Positions 41,326-50,633 are shown, counted from the first letter of the stretch. The stretch is DNA of 64,000 nucleotides from JADMIH01 sp035274425 (GCA_035274425.1 DATEOC010000027.1:11840-75839), one strand, 5' to 3'. The notes: generated from the sequence alone by a model not told the origin. Translations and numbers: made by a program.

Positions 41326-42888
41326 ATGCTCCAGATGTCTGGTAATGTGCCTGGTGGCCGCTCTAAAACCCTTGCGAATACCGGTTTGCTGATGCGGTAC
41401 TCGCCCTATTTGCAGTTGGGCCTGCTCGCGCTGCTGGCGATTGTCGTCTACGCTTCCACGCCTTTCAACTACTGGGTGGCCGATGATTTTAACTACGTGG
41501 TCCCGAAAGGGGTGGACCGCGTAATCTCCTTCTACGACCCAACCGTGCCCACGCGGGCCTTCTATCGCCCGCTCACCTGGACTACCTGGGCGATAGACTA
41601 CTGGCTGTGGGGTAAATCATCTTTCGGTTGGCACGTATCGAGTGTCATTTTCCACGCGGCGACGACGGTCATGGTGGCGCTGCTGGTCTTTCGCCTCTTC
41701 AAGAGCTGGGGGATTGCGCTGGCCGCAGGGGCGCTCTTCGCGGTACACCCCACGCACCCGGAGACGGTAACGTTTATAGGAGGCAGAGCGGATCTCATAT
41801 GTGGATTATTTTATTTTGCGGCGGTGCTCTTCTTCGTTCTATACCTCCAGCGCCGGGCCGCGGGGCGTGGTACGACCCGGTTTTATCTGTTAGCACTCAT
41901 TATGGCAGTGGGCGCTATTCTGAGCAAGGAGATGGGAGTTACCCTGCCGTTCGTGCTGCTACTGACGGACCTCTTTTTCTTCTCTTCGCCCGGACGATTC
42001 CTGAAGGTGGCGGACTGGCGAATACGTATTGTCCCGCATTTGCCGTTCCTGGTGCTGGTAGCGGGGTACGTGCTGATGAGGTATTACCTGGTCGCGGCGG
42101 GCATAGTGACGAACACATATATAGGGCCGAGCCTGTTGGAGCCGCAACGCCTGCTCGACTCAACGGCCAGCAATATTATGCTTTACGTCGGTATATGGGG
42201 CGGGCCGGGGATAGCGGCGGGGCTGCCGAACCTGGTGAAGGTGTTGATTGTGCTCCTGGCGGTGGCGGGTGCCGTGCTGGTGGCTCGGTGGCTGGGCAGA
42301 GTGGGGTTGTACTGCCTGCTCTTGATCGCTATCACCCAGGCCCCCACATTCAACCTGACTGCATTGCGGTGGCTGTACATCCCGTCGTTTGGCATCTGCC
42401 TGCTGCTGGCACTTGCTGTTCGGAAACTCGTAGAGACACGAAGTTCAGAACGAGCGGCAGCACCAAGAGTTGGATTTGCGGTCCTGTCAATATTGGTGCT
42501 GGCGTGGGGCTTTGGGGTAATTTACGAGAATCTGATGTGGTATAAGTCGGGCGAGGAAGCGAGAAGCATACTCGCGCAGATTACGGAGAAGGTCCCCGCC
42601 ACAACCGAGCCTGTGACTATATATTTCGCAGGCGCGCCCTATGAGTATGATGGAGCGCTCTTGTTCAACACCGGGCTGGCTGCCGGGGTGTCTCTCACGA
42701 ATGAAAGGCGGCGAATTGCGCTTCACGAGATGGAGCAGCCGGTGCCACCGGACCCAATCGTGATAGATGCCCTGTCGGACCCTCCAAAGCTCGGGCCCAA
42801 CCCGGTATTCCTGGGGTACAAGGAGGGCATGGTCATTAGCTACTCTTCCTTGAGCGGTTTGATGCAGGCGCATCCGCTCAAGCGGTAA
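41326..42888 (+). CDS. GT39-like polytopic membrane glycosyltransferase
   Basis: A 520-aa protein with about 11 membrane helices and the architecture of GT-C glycosyltransferases (dolichyl/polyprenyl-phosphate mannosyltransferase type). After the first helix comes NYWVADDFNYV, carrying the Asp pair typical of GT-C catalytic loops, then FYRPLTWTTWAIDYWLWG and VHPTHPETVTFIGGRADL as in TMTC/TPR-linked family members, though no TPR is present. The last 100 residues form a soluble domain. ATGs at 41326 and 41335 are both possible; the promoter position favours 41326. The donor and acceptor are unknown. Confidence 0.8.
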   Translation: MLQMSGNVPGGRSKTLANTGLLMRYSPYLQLGLLALLAIVVYASTPFNYWVADDFNYVVPKGVDRVISFYDPTVPTRAFYRPLTWTTWAIDYWLWGKSSFGWHVSSVIFHAATTVMVALLVFRLFKSWGIALAAGALFAVHPTHPETVTFIGGRADLICGLFYFAAVLFFVLYLQRRAAGRGTTRFYLLALIMAVGAILSKEMGVTLPFVLLLTDLFFFSSPGRFLKVADWRIRIVPHLPFLVLVAGYVLMRYYLVAAGIVTNTYIGPSLLEPQRLLDSTASNIMLYVGIWGGPGIAAGLPNLVKVLIVLLAVAGAVLVARWLGRVGLYCLLLIAITQAPTFNLTALRWLYIPSFGICLLLALAVRKLVETRSSERAAAPRVGFAVLSILVLAWGFGVIYENLMWYKSGEEARSILAQITEKVPATTEPVTIYFAGAPYEYDGALLFNTGLAAGVSLTNERRRIALHEMEQPVPPDPIVIDALSDPPKLGPNPVFLGYKEGMVISYSSLSGLMQAHPLKR

Positions 42889-42925
42889 ATGTTTGTTGTT
42901 CCGAGGAAAAGAGGGTAATAGCTAG

Positions 42926-43381
42926 ATGCCAATCATCACGCGAGAAAGTCCTGACACAGCCGACGCCACCCTCTTGATTAATGAGCTTGAGATGCATCTT
43001 GCATCGCTCTATCCAGCCGAGAGCCGTCACGGGTTCAGTGTGGAAAGACTACTGGCGGAAGATGTGCCATTCTTCCTGCTACGACATGATGGGACACCTG
43101 CCGGTTGTGGCGGCGTCAAACTGTTCGGCACCGCGTATGGGGAGATAAAGAGGATGTATGTACGTCCTCAGTTTCGGGGCCTGGGGTTTGGGAGGCTGAT
43201 GCTCGACAATCTCACAGCCTACGCTCAGGCTAACAACGTCAAACTCCTGCGGTTGGAAACCGGGATTCACCAACGAGAGGCTATAGCCTTGTATGAGCGC
43301 CTGGGGTTCAGACGTATTCCACCGTTTGGAGAGTATAAAGAAGATCCGCTCAGTCTGTGTTACGAAAAACAGATCGAATGA
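42926..43381 (+). CDS. GNAT family N-acetyltransferase
   Basis: A 151-aa acetyl-CoA-dependent acetyltransferase. Acetyl-CoA motif A is RPQFRGLGFGRLMLDNL near residue 77, preceded by AYGEIKRMYV; motif B ALYERLGFRRIPPFGEY is near 125. Full length for the family. GAGGG lies 10 bases before the ATG. The substrate is unknown; similar PhnO/YpeA-type proteins act on small amines. It is followed closely by the MCMSCGCG small gene. Confidence 0.9.
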   Translation: MPIITRESPDTADATLLINELEMHLASLYPAESRHGFSVERLLAEDVPFFLLRHDGTPAGCGGVKLFGTAYGEIKRMYVRPQFRGLGFGRLMLDNLTAYAQANNVKLLRLETGIHQREAIALYERLGFRRIPPFGEYKEDPLSLCYEKQIE

Positions 43382-43483
43382 GTTCTCAGACCCTCTCCTT
43401 ATGGCCTGCATCTTGCATGAGAATAGATAGGCACTGTCCAAGCATGGACTCGCCTAAAAAGATTGTAATGGAGGTAACACAAG

Positions 43484-43657
43484 ATGTGCATGAGCTGCGG
43501 GTGTGGAGAGCCGAACGAGACGCACGGCAACCCTGACAATATCACCCTGGATGACTTGAAGCGAGCGGCTAAGGCTGCCGAAATCGAGCCTGAGGAGGCT
43601 GCCGACAACATTCACGAGCTTGCCAGCAAGATGAAAAAGGACGGGAAGATAGAGTAG
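43484..43657 (+). CDS. 57-aa small protein with N-terminal MCMSCGCG motif
   Basis: GGAGGTAACACAAG then ATG gives a strong start. The 57-aa product begins MCMSCGCGEPNETHGNP, four cysteines in eight residues followed by His, and continues with an acidic helical part (DNITLDDLKRAAKAAEIEP). The Cys cluster and nearby His could bind zinc or an iron-sulfur cluster. Proteins with the same N-terminus occur in actinobacteria and Chloroflexota as uncharacterised genes, to my knowledge. A terminator follows. Confidence 0.8.
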   Translation: MCMSCGCGEPNETHGNPDNITLDDLKRAAKAAEIEPEEAADNIHELASKMKKDGKIE

Positions 43658-43672
43658 TGCGGTCAGGGGTCG

Positions 43673-43708
43673 GGGATCGGGGGTCGGTAGAGACCAACCC
43701 CCGATCCC
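43673..43708. terminator. Terminator between convergent genes
   Basis: A 12-base-pair hairpin (GGGATCGGGGGT and complement), directly before the stop of the minus-strand ABC gene. GC-rich with no T-run. Confidence 0.65.
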
Positions 43709-44470
43709 TCATTCCTGCTTGTATTCGTCCGCGACGATGTTGCCGTCCTGGACGTGGATGATGCGGTGGGCGCGGGCGGTCAAGCCTAAATCGTGCGTTA
43801 CGAAGATGACGGACTTGCCGGCATGGCTGAGGCTCTCCAGGAGAGCCATTATGTTCTCGCCTGTGGTGGTGTCGAGGTTGCCGGTTGGCTCGTCGGCTAT
43901 GAGGATGGGGGGGTCGTTGGCGAGGGCGCGGGCTATAGCAACGCGCTGCTGCTCGCCGCCCGATAGCTCGCTCGGCAGGTTGCCTGCTCGCGCTTTGAGG
44001 CCTACCAGCTCCAGCAAGGCGAGCGCCCTACCCCGTCGCTTGTTTCCATAGCTGTTCAGGAAGTCCATTGGCAGCATGACGTTCTCCAGCGCGGTGAGGG
44101 TGGGTAATAGCTGGAAGAACTGGAAGACGATGCCAACGTTGGCGCCACGCCAGCGCGCAAGCTCATTCTCGCTCATCTTGTGCAGGTGCATACCCGCCAT
44201 CAACACCTCGCCTTTGGTGGGGCGGTCTATGCCCGTGATCATATTCAGGATGGTCGACTTACCGCTCCCTGATGGGCCAACCACAGCGGTGAACTCCCCT
44301 GCGTAGAGGGTGAGGTTGACGCCGCGCAAGGCGACGTAATGCCTGTTGCCCATCGGGTACGCCTTCACCACGTCCTTCAGCCTGCCAACAGTTCGCTTGC
44401 CTGACGTAACGTTGGTGGTTGTAGGCTTTGTCAGATTGGTGTTCTCGTCCTGGCGTATAATCGCGCTCAT
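43709..44470 (-). CDS. ABC transporter ATPase, LolD/MacB type
   Basis: A 253-aa ATPase of the lipoprotein-release/macrolide-export class. Walker A GPSGSGKST near residue 58, Q-loop FQFFQLLPTLTALENV near 108, signature LSGGEQQRVAIARAL near 160, Walker B ILIADEPTGNLD near 183. The family normally pairs with an FtsX-like permease, but none is adjacent; the neighbours are a small gene (convergent) and a repeat element. No Shine-Dalgarno precedes the ATG at 44470, while TACAAT ends 6 bases before it on that strand, so the mRNA may be leaderless. The open frame extends to 44602 through repeat sequence, which I exclude. Confidence 0.9.
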   Translation of the reverse strand: MSAIIRQDENTNLTKPTTTNVTSGKRTVGRLKDVVKAYPMGNRHYVALRGVNLTLYAGEFTAVVGPSGSGKSTILNMITGIDRPTKGEVLMAGMHLHKMSENELARWRGANVGIVFQFFQLLPTLTALENVMLPMDFLNSYGNKRRGRALALLELVGLKARAGNLPSELSGGEQQRVAIARALANDPPILIADEPTGNLDTTTGENIMALLESLSHAGKSVIFVTHDLGLTARAHRIIHVQDGNIVADEYKQE

Positions 44471-44514
44471 GCTGGTATTGTACAGCAAGGAGATGTGAAA
44501 GGGTAGCTGGAATT

Positions 44515-44670
44515 GGACGAAGGACGAAGGCGGATTAAACACAGAGACACAGAGACACAGAGACGCAGAGGACGCACAGAGATTTATAAGGGTATATAGC
44601 AACCAATAATAATCTCTGTGTTATCTTTGTGTTCTCTGCGTCTTTGTGTTTAATCTGTTGTCTATCGTCC
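44515..44670. repeat. Palindromic dispersed element with heptamer ends (copy B)
   Basis: Same structure as 1763-1935: GGACGAA heptamers, GGATTAAACACAGAG, then AGACACAG units, a shared AATAATAAT centre, CTCTGTGTTATCTTTGTG and TGTTTAATC, ending in TATCGTC. It separates the ABC ATPase from the response regulator. Confidence 0.85.
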
Positions 44671-44730
44671 CCACAATGGCACCAATTGTGCTGTGGATAA
44701 TCGGATTGTTCGCTATTAGCCGGAGGCTAC

Positions 44731-45126
44731 ATGGTCGTAGAAGTGGGTCGTGATATTGTGGTATTGATAGTCGAAGATGAGGTTGACAACCGCGAAATTA
44801 TGCGTGCTGTCGTTGAGGAGTTGCTTGGATATAAAGCAGTGCTCGCTAACGATGGTATTGGGGCAATCGAGGCGGCGACCACCCATCAGCCCAGCGTCAT
44901 ATTGATGGACCTGATGATGCCAACCCTCGATGGGTATGAAGCCACCAGGCGTATCAAGACGAACCCACTCACCAGCCATATCCCCGTGATAGCTATCACA
45001 GCCCTGGGAAGGCCCACCGACCGCCAGCGCGCCGTGGAAGAAGGCGCAGACGCCTACGTGAGCAAGCCGTTCGACATAGATACGCTGGTAGCGGTTATCG
45101 AGCGCTACGCTTCGGGCCAGCAGTAG
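44731..45126 (+). CDS. Single-domain response regulator (CheY-like)
   Basis: A 131-aa receiver without output domain. Acidic pocket VEDE (residues 14-17), phospho-acceptor Asp60 in ILMDLMMPTLDG, Thr in AITALGRP near 87 and Lys in VSKPFD near 113. GGAGG precedes the ATG. The next gene, a kinase-like phosphotransferase, starts 4 bases later. A histidine kinase of the HisKA_2 type lies 1 kb further on the opposite strand and could be its partner; that is inference. Confidence 0.93.
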   Translation: MVVEVGRDIVVLIVEDEVDNREIMRAVVEELLGYKAVLANDGIGAIEAATTHQPSVILMDLMMPTLDGYEATRRIKTNPLTSHIPVIAITALGRPTDRQRAVEEGADAYVSKPFDIDTLVAVIERYASGQQ

Positions 45127-45130
45127 AGAA

Positions 45131-46060
45131 TTGGACGAAGTAATAGGGCCTGCCTCCGTAGAGCGGGACATCCATGATAGCATCCCTGACTTCCCGGTTG
45201 AAAGCATCGTGCTTGAAGGGGAAGGGGACTTCTGCCGGGCGTATACCGTCAATAATCAGTGGATATTTCGCTTCGCGTATAACGATGAAGGCTCGCGAAG
45301 TCTTGAGCGCGAGATAGCTTTGCTTCCGAGCTTGGTTGCGGCGATCAGGATGCCTATTCCCAATGTTACATATTCAGGATGGCAACGTGAGAATGGGCTT
45401 GCTTTTATTGGGTATCCGAAGATTGAAGGCGTCGAGCTTACGGGAGAGGGGTTGCTTGGCCTGGAACCAGCCGTACGGGAAGAATGCGCCCGTGTCCTCG
45501 CCGGATTTCTGACAGAGCTACATTCGTTTGACGCGGAAGTGGCACGAGAGGTGGGGGTCCCTGAGTGCGATTACCCCTTTTGCCGGACCGAGGAAGGGAT
45601 GCTGGAGGGGAGTGCCGCCGACCTGTACAAGCGGGAATTAGATAGATTGCTCTCCTATCCGGCCCTGGATGGAGGGATGCGCAAGTACTGTAAATATCTG
45701 GTTGAGCAACTTCTGGATGAAGACGCCGAGGGGGATTTGCCTGCGGCTTTGATACATGGCGACCTGTCTCAAGACCATGTGCTGTTCGACCCTGGGGCCG
45801 GGCGGATTTCGGGCGTGATAGATTTCTCGGACGCTATAATAGGCAGCCCTCTGCTAGATTTTATGTACCCATACCATGCCTTTGGTGGGGAATTCCTTTG
45901 GCTGCTGTTGAGCAATTATCCTGTTAGTAATCGTCATCAAGTGGCCGCCAGGGTTCGCCTTCTGCACGGGTGGTACATCGCATTGAGGCTCCTGTGGGCG
46001 CTCGACCATGGTTATGAGCGCGGGATTGAGGTGGGATTGCGTCAGCTATCGCGTGCTTAA
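45131..46060 (+). CDS. APH-type aminoglycoside/choline-kinase-like phosphotransferase
   Basis: A 309-aa kinase of the APH fold. N-lobe with GEGDFCRAYTVNNQWIFRF (residues about 30-48) including the ATP Lys/Phe region, and the catalytic Brenner motif LIHGDLSQDHVLFD near residue 214, followed by the metal-binding GVIDFSDA near 234. The form fits APH(2'')/spectinomycin-type proteins, but most members act on small molecules or are uncharacterised. The start (TTG, 4 bases after the preceding stop) has no good Shine-Dalgarno, suggesting translational coupling with the response regulator; an internal start cannot be excluded. Confidence 0.82.
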   Translation: MDEVIGPASVERDIHDSIPDFPVESIVLEGEGDFCRAYTVNNQWIFRFAYNDEGSRSLEREIALLPSLVAAIRMPIPNVTYSGWQRENGLAFIGYPKIEGVELTGEGLLGLEPAVREECARVLAGFLTELHSFDAEVAREVGVPECDYPFCRTEEGMLEGSAADLYKRELDRLLSYPALDGGMRKYCKYLVEQLLDEDAEGDLPAALIHGDLSQDHVLFDPGAGRISGVIDFSDAIIGSPLLDFMYPYHAFGGEFLWLLLSNYPVSNRHQVAARVRLLHGWYIALRLLWALDHGYERGIEVGLRQLSRA

Positions 46061-46067
46061 CGAATTA

Positions 46068-46122
46068 TTCTTTTCCTGTCAATTTACGGCCCTGCAAGGC
46101 CCGTAAATTGACAAGAAAAGAA
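46068..46122. repeat. Palindromic element, TTCTTTTCCTGTCAATTT type (copy 2)
   Basis: Arms of about 25 bases with two mismatches and a GCAA loop, the same palindrome as at 12406-12460. Here it lies between convergent genes and could act as a terminator. Confidence 0.75.
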
Positions 46123-46158
46123 AGGTTGGCTGGAAGGTTGCCCGGATACGGGCGAGCG

Positions 46159-48225
46159 TTATCCCCGCGCGGGCCTGAAGGCGACGTTCGCTATGGTCCC
46201 CCCGTGCTTGCCAGGCTCTATGGTGAACTCGCCTCTGAGGTCGCTCTCAACGAGTGTACGCACGATGTTCAGGCCGAGGTTTCCGTGTTTGTTGGGGTCG
46301 AAGTCGGGGGGCAGGCCGACTCCGTCGTCTGCTACCTCTATCCTTATCATAGGGGGTTGGTTGTGGCTTAGAGAGGAGCGGCTTTCTTTGGAGGAGTTTC
46401 CTGGGTCGAGCCAGGCGCGCACGGTGATTTTGCCTTTGTCCAGTCCCTCGAAGCCATGAAGTATGGCGTTGGAGATAAGCTCGTTGAGGAGGAGAGCCAG
46501 GAGGGTCGCTTCGTGGGAGCCGATGCGTATGCGCTCGGCTTCGTCCGGCTCTATATTGATGGAGAGGTCGAAGTCTGGCTTGTTGAAAGTCGCCACTTCG
46601 GCCTCGGCCACCTTGCGCGCAAGCTCGTAGACGCTGGTCGATTCTACGTCGCCGCTGGTCATGAGGTCATGCACAGCTGCCATGCTCTGAATGCGGGCGA
46701 TGCTCTCGCGCACCGCCTTGGCAGCTTCCCCTTCCGGCTTCATGCGGCGTAACTGCATGGAGAGGAGACCCGCGACGGTCTGGAGGTTATTGCGGACGCG
46801 GTGGTTCATCTCCTGGAGCATGGCAGACTTGGTCTTCAGCCCACGAAGCGCTGCATCGTAGAGGCGCGAGTTCTCCAGGGCGATAGCGGCCTCATGCGCG
46901 AAGGCGTCGAGGAGGCGTACCTGGTCTTCGCTGAAGGTCTTCTCCTCGCGATTGTACAGGCAGATGCCACCCATGATGGCTCGTGGCGCGACCAGGGGCA
47001 CGCAGAACATGGAGCGGTAACCGTCCTGGGCGAAGGGCAACCCAAGCTCCTCGTCAGCACCGGCGGGAAGAGGCACGGGGATGCCGCGCACGATAGCCTG
47101 GGCTATGTCGCTCTCATCCACTGTTACGACGGCGTGGGAGCCTGACTTGCCCTGGTGGATGCTGTGGTTGGGGTCTTGCAGGTCATATTGTGTCACCAAC
47201 TCCAGGATACCGGCATCGGGGTGCAACTCGTAGATAGCGGCGGCGTCGGCGTGGACCAGGTGGGCTGCCTGGTAGGCGATAAGGGTCAGCACCTCGGAGA
47301 GATTGAGTGTGGCGGCGATGTGGGCCGATACGCCCTGGAGGGTGGAGAGCTCGGCTACCTTCTGCCGCAACTGCGAGTCGGTCTGCTCGTAGAGGCGGGC
47401 GTTCTCTATCGTTATCGCCATCTCTCCCGCGACCGTTTCGAGGAATTTGGTCTCGTTGTCGGTGAACTCTCGCGCGTCGAAGGTGTGGGCCGTTATGACG
47501 CCGACCAGTTTCTCCTTAGTGAAGAGGACCACCGGCACGGCGAGCATGGAGACTGTGCGGTCCTCCTGGAGGGCCGGGATGTACTTGAAGCGAGTGTCAT
47601 CCCATGCATCGGTCACGGCTAGAGGCTTACCGACCATCGCCGCCCAGCCCGTTATCCCCTCGCCCAGGCGCAGGTGGATTTTGCCCACAGCCTCCTGATT
47701 GGGGCCGCTGGTTGCCGCGAGCACCAACTGGTCCCATTCGGGATCGTACAGGAAGATGGTGCAGACGTCGGTCTGCGTGACAGCTACCACCGCCTGCGCA
47801 GTCTCCCGCAGCATATCAGCGAGCTTGAGAGAGGAGTTGGCGGCGCTGTTTATGCGGTGGAGGGCGGTCAGCTCGGCTAACCTGCTGCGGAGGTGGGCGC
47901 TGTTAGATGCGCCCTGGCTCGCGGACTCCCTGGCCGAGATGTATCCATCGGCGGCAGCGCCAGCTAACGTCGCAGCAAGGTTGACCGCTCCTTCAAGGCC
48001 GGCAAGAGGGCCTTCCAGGGCGCTGGCTGCTTGCATTACCTGTTCGATGGCTGTCTGCACCGGAAGGCCAGATTGCGCAGCAGCTTCTCCCTGGTGGCGC
48101 GCCCATTCGAGTAGTGGTGTGAGGGTGCGCGAAGAGAGCGAGTCCTCGGTGGCGTCCTGGAGGTCGCCGTCCAGGCGGGCGGTAGCGTGGTTGTCTAGCG
48201 CATTCTCGGCATCAATAGTAGACAT
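46159..48225 (-). CDS. GAF-GAF sensor histidine kinase (HisKA_2 type)
   Basis: A 688-aa soluble sensor kinase. Helical N-terminus (1-130); two GAF domains at about 140-290 (HRINSAANSSLKLADML, then GEGITGWAAMVGKPLAVTDA) and 300-460 (LSTLQGVSAHIAATLNLSE, MFCVPLVAPRAIMGG); HisKA_2 phosphorylation site MNHRVRNNLQTVAGLLS near 480; HATPase_c with N box LLLNELISNAILHGFE near 580 and VADDGVGLPPDF near 635. No membrane helix, so it should sense an internal ligand or redox cue. TTG at 48240 is an alternative start. It lies 21 bases downstream of a membrane-protein gene, probably an operon. Confidence 0.92.
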   Translation of the reverse strand: MSTIDAENALDNHATARLDGDLQDATEDSLSSRTLTPLLEWARHQGEAAAQSGLPVQTAIEQVMQAASALEGPLAGLEGAVNLAATLAGAAADGYISARESASQGASNSAHLRSRLAELTALHRINSAANSSLKLADMLRETAQAVVAVTQTDVCTIFLYDPEWDQLVLAATSGPNQEAVGKIHLRLGEGITGWAAMVGKPLAVTDAWDDTRFKYIPALQEDRTVSMLAVPVVLFTKEKLVGVITAHTFDAREFTDNETKFLETVAGEMAITIENARLYEQTDSQLRQKVAELSTLQGVSAHIAATLNLSEVLTLIAYQAAHLVHADAAAIYELHPDAGILELVTQYDLQDPNHSIHQGKSGSHAVVTVDESDIAQAIVRGIPVPLPAGADEELGLPFAQDGYRSMFCVPLVAPRAIMGGICLYNREEKTFSEDQVRLLDAFAHEAAIALENSRLYDAALRGLKTKSAMLQEMNHRVRNNLQTVAGLLSMQLRRMKPEGEAAKAVRESIARIQSMAAVHDLMTSGDVESTSVYELARKVAEAEVATFNKPDFDLSINIEPDEAERIRIGSHEATLLALLLNELISNAILHGFEGLDKGKITVRAWLDPGNSSKESRSSLSHNQPPMIRIEVADDGVGLPPDFDPNKHGNLGLNIVRTLVESDLRGEFTIEPGKHGGTIANVAFRPARG

Positions 48226-48246
48226 GTGCTTATCTTGCAAGGTCTG

Positions 48247-49458
48247 TTATTTGGTGGCTTCGGTTTCTGATTCTATCTTACGATCAATCACTTCCCCTGA
48301 CTGGCTGTCTATTATGTATGTGATGTCATACCAGGAAGGCGGGCCGTAGGTAAAATATGATACTTTCCAGATGATAGCTCCTCCCGACGTACTGGAAATG
48401 GCTTCTGCCTCTTCTTCCGGAAATCTGCCGTCTATGGAAAGGCTGTACTTGCCGTTCGGTGCGAGGTACGGTGGCAACTCGGAGGCGATCTTGTCAAAGG
48501 CGTCCCTCGGTCCAATCTTTACAGCGCCCCATTTCAGGCCATTATTGACCATCTCAGCAGGTGAGATGGTCTGGAAGCTGATCCCTGTACTCAACTCAGC
48601 CTTCACCGTTGCCTCCGGGTCGGTATCCCTCATACCTACCATTATCTCTTTGCCGGAGGGAGTGTCAAAAAACCACATTACCCGCAAAGCGAAGTTAAAG
48701 TCGTGCTGAAACGCGTCACCCGGCCTGGCGCTTACCTGGTTCAGCACGGCATCTTTGTCCAGGCTTCGTGCGGCCTGGCGCGCAGTTTCATACATAGTCT
48801 GCCAGGGTGCAGCAGGACGGGCTACTTTGAATGGTCGCGTGTCAGGCCATACAACGAGGCCACGGAGCAAAAACAGGACTGAAAGCAAGTTAGCGGCAGC
48901 CCCGCTTCCTCCCTCTTTAAGCTTCTGCTCCAGGATAGTGGCCTTTTTCCTCCAACGCCAGGTGAAAATCGCCATAATCAGAGTTGCGCTTACCAGCCAG
49001 GCTAAAATAGACTTTATGATACCCCAATTTCTGAAGCCATAACTGGAATCTGGTAGCAACAGAAATTCGGTGGCAAATATGAGACCAATCATTACAGGCA
49101 TCAGCATGCCTCTTACCTGACGAGCGCGTGCGGGGTCCACCCCCAGCCGCCCGGAGACACGGACTATGAGGAGCATTAGCGTAATAGTGCACACGAGTAG
49201 CAGGGCATTAAGTAGCCCGGCCCAGATCACAAGCACAGGGAAATCCATGACCAGATAGGTTAAGGGCACAGATACGAGCAAGCCGAAAAGCAACAGGGCT
49301 ACGAGCAGGTCAGGCCAGCCCCGCTTCTGCACCACAGGTTGTGCCGGGGCATCGGCAGCATGGTTGGTTCCAGCGCCATGGTCAACGACAATTCCTGGAA
49401 CGTCGGACGCTTCGGTAGGGATCTCTTGTTCGCTTATCTGATCTGGGCGGATTGACAT
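48247..49458 (-). CDS. Unknown membrane protein upstream of the histidine kinase
   Basis: A 403-aa protein: acidic N-terminus (1-50), then four hydrophobic segments (about 50-70, 72-97, 115-133, 145-165), then a soluble C-terminal half (190-403) with no recognised catalytic motif. The C-terminus WYDITYIIDSQSGEVIDRKI resembles the end of PepSY-like repeats, but I am not certain. GGAGAGATTGA precedes the ATG. It overlaps no gene but lies directly upstream of the GAF kinase, so it may modulate it. Confidence 0.7.
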   Translation of the reverse strand: MSIRPDQISEQEIPTEASDVPGIVVDHGAGTNHAADAPAQPVVQKRGWPDLLVALLLFGLLVSVPLTYLVMDFPVLVIWAGLLNALLLVCTITLMLLIVRVSGRLGVDPARARQVRGMLMPVMIGLIFATEFLLLPDSSYGFRNWGIIKSILAWLVSATLIMAIFTWRWRKKATILEQKLKEGGSGAAANLLSVLFLLRGLVVWPDTRPFKVARPAAPWQTMYETARQAARSLDKDAVLNQVSARPGDAFQHDFNFALRVMWFFDTPSGKEIMVGMRDTDPEATVKAELSTGISFQTISPAEMVNNGLKWGAVKIGPRDAFDKIASELPPYLAPNGKYSLSIDGRFPEEEAEAISSTSGGAIIWKVSYFTYGPPSWYDITYIIDSQSGEVIDRKIESETEATK

Positions 49459-49470
49459 TCAATCTCTCCG

Positions 49471-50475
49471 TTATCCCTTACTGGAGCCTATATCTATCGC
49501 CAGAGGCTTGAGGAAGTGGAGCCAGTGGCGGCTGACGCTGAAGCCTGCCTTCAGCGCAAGATTGTGGGCCGGGGTGTTCCCGCCTGTGGTGTCAAGCTCG
49601 ACACGCGTGACGCCACGCCCGGAGAGGTACTGTAGCGCCTCTGTAAGCATAAACATACCCAGGCCCTGGCCCCGCGACCCAGGCTCAAGGCGTATCTCGT
49701 GCATGTAGCCTCTGCCGTTATCGCCCGCGCTCGCACGGATGACGCCTACGATGCGCCCCTCTGGGTCGAATAGGAGGAGGACGCCAGCAGGGTCCCATGT
49801 GGCGCTCTGGATGGTTGCCTCCACCTCCTCCGGCCTGATTAGGGAATAGTTGGTGTCGTATGCTCCGAGGCGGTTGGTGGTCTCGCGGTAGGTCTCAGGC
49901 GGCTCGCCGAGGCTTGCGAGGGAATGGAGTGTATAGCCATCCGGCGCTTCTGCGCTGGGTAATCGGGACTTGCTCATGTTAGACCTTGCGAGGTGCGCGG
50001 ACTGTCCGACGACCTGGAAGCCGCGTCCCTGGAGGAACTTCACCGACTGCCTGTCTTCGCTCGCGACGGTGGTCTCAAGGGTGTGTTGGCCGCGTCCGAG
50101 GGCTGCCTGCTCCAGGTGGGCGAGGAGACGCGACCCCAGCCCGTGCTGCCAGTGCGAAGGGACCACATACATGTCGAAGTTGCCGGGCGGACGGTCCCCG
50201 AAGATTGCCCTGGGGTAGACTACCGCCGCGCCCACAGGTCCCCCACTGTGGAAGAGGAGCCAGGCGTTGCCTGCAAGCTCGAAGTCGCCCCGGCTATAGA
50301 AGCGGGACATGCCGGCTCCGTCCAGCTCGCTGAAGTCTTCGGGCAGGGTAGTGGCGCGCAGGGTGTCGTTGCGCACGCGGGTGAGCGCCGTGAGGTCCTC
50401 CGGCGTGCCGTTGTAAGGGCGTAGCGAGAGGTCACGCGGGTCGCTTCGCCAGGGTTGGCCTATTTTTATAGACAT
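49471..50475 (-). CDS. Tandem-GNAT acetyltransferase (MshD-like)
   Basis: A 334-aa protein of two GNAT domains. The first (about 20-165) has VPSHWQHGLGSRLLAHLEQA, the second (about 180-330) LEPGSRGQGLGMFMLTEAL, both acetyl-CoA-binding A motifs. The two-domain order matches mycothiol synthase MshD and many uncharacterised relatives. Mycothiol production is not otherwise indicated in this window. AAAGGA precedes the ATG. The gene before it on this strand is a heptamer array, not a gene. Confidence 0.85.
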   Translation of the reverse strand: MSIKIGQPWRSDPRDLSLRPYNGTPEDLTALTRVRNDTLRATTLPEDFSELDGAGMSRFYSRGDFELAGNAWLLFHSGGPVGAAVVYPRAIFGDRPPGNFDMYVVPSHWQHGLGSRLLAHLEQAALGRGQHTLETTVASEDRQSVKFLQGRGFQVVGQSAHLARSNMSKSRLPSAEAPDGYTLHSLASLGEPPETYRETTNRLGAYDTNYSLIRPEEVEATIQSATWDPAGVLLLFDPEGRIVGVIRASAGDNGRGYMHEIRLEPGSRGQGLGMFMLTEALQYLSGRGVTRVELDTTGGNTPAHNLALKAGFSVSRHWLHFLKPLAIDIGSSKG

Positions 50476-50497
50476 TTATTCCTTTTTGCTTTCGCTG

Positions 50498-50560
50498 GAC
50501 GACGGACGACGGACGACGGACGATAGACGATAGACGATAGACGATAGACGATAGACGATA
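50498..50560. repeat. Heptamer array: 3 GACGACG plus 6 GACGATA
   Basis: Nine consecutive 7-base units just before the tandem-GNAT gene (upstream on its strand), followed by GATAATA. Confidence 0.92.
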
Positions 50561-50583
50561 GATAATAACTGCTTGGGGAGAGC

Positions 50584-50613
50584 TTGACACTCGATTTCGC
50601 CATAATTTATTAT
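50584..50613 (+). promoter_or_regulatory. Promoter of tRNA-Arg
   Basis: Perfect TTGACA at 50584 and TATTAT at 50608 with an 18-base spacer, about 21 bases upstream of the tRNA. Confidence 0.75.
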
Positions 50614-50633
50614 AACAGTTGGTATTAATATAA

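Noticed and set aside
41628..42545. Plus-strand 305-codon frame overlapping the GT39-like gene
   Set aside because: Out-of-frame shadow of a hydrophobic gene with real membrane helices.
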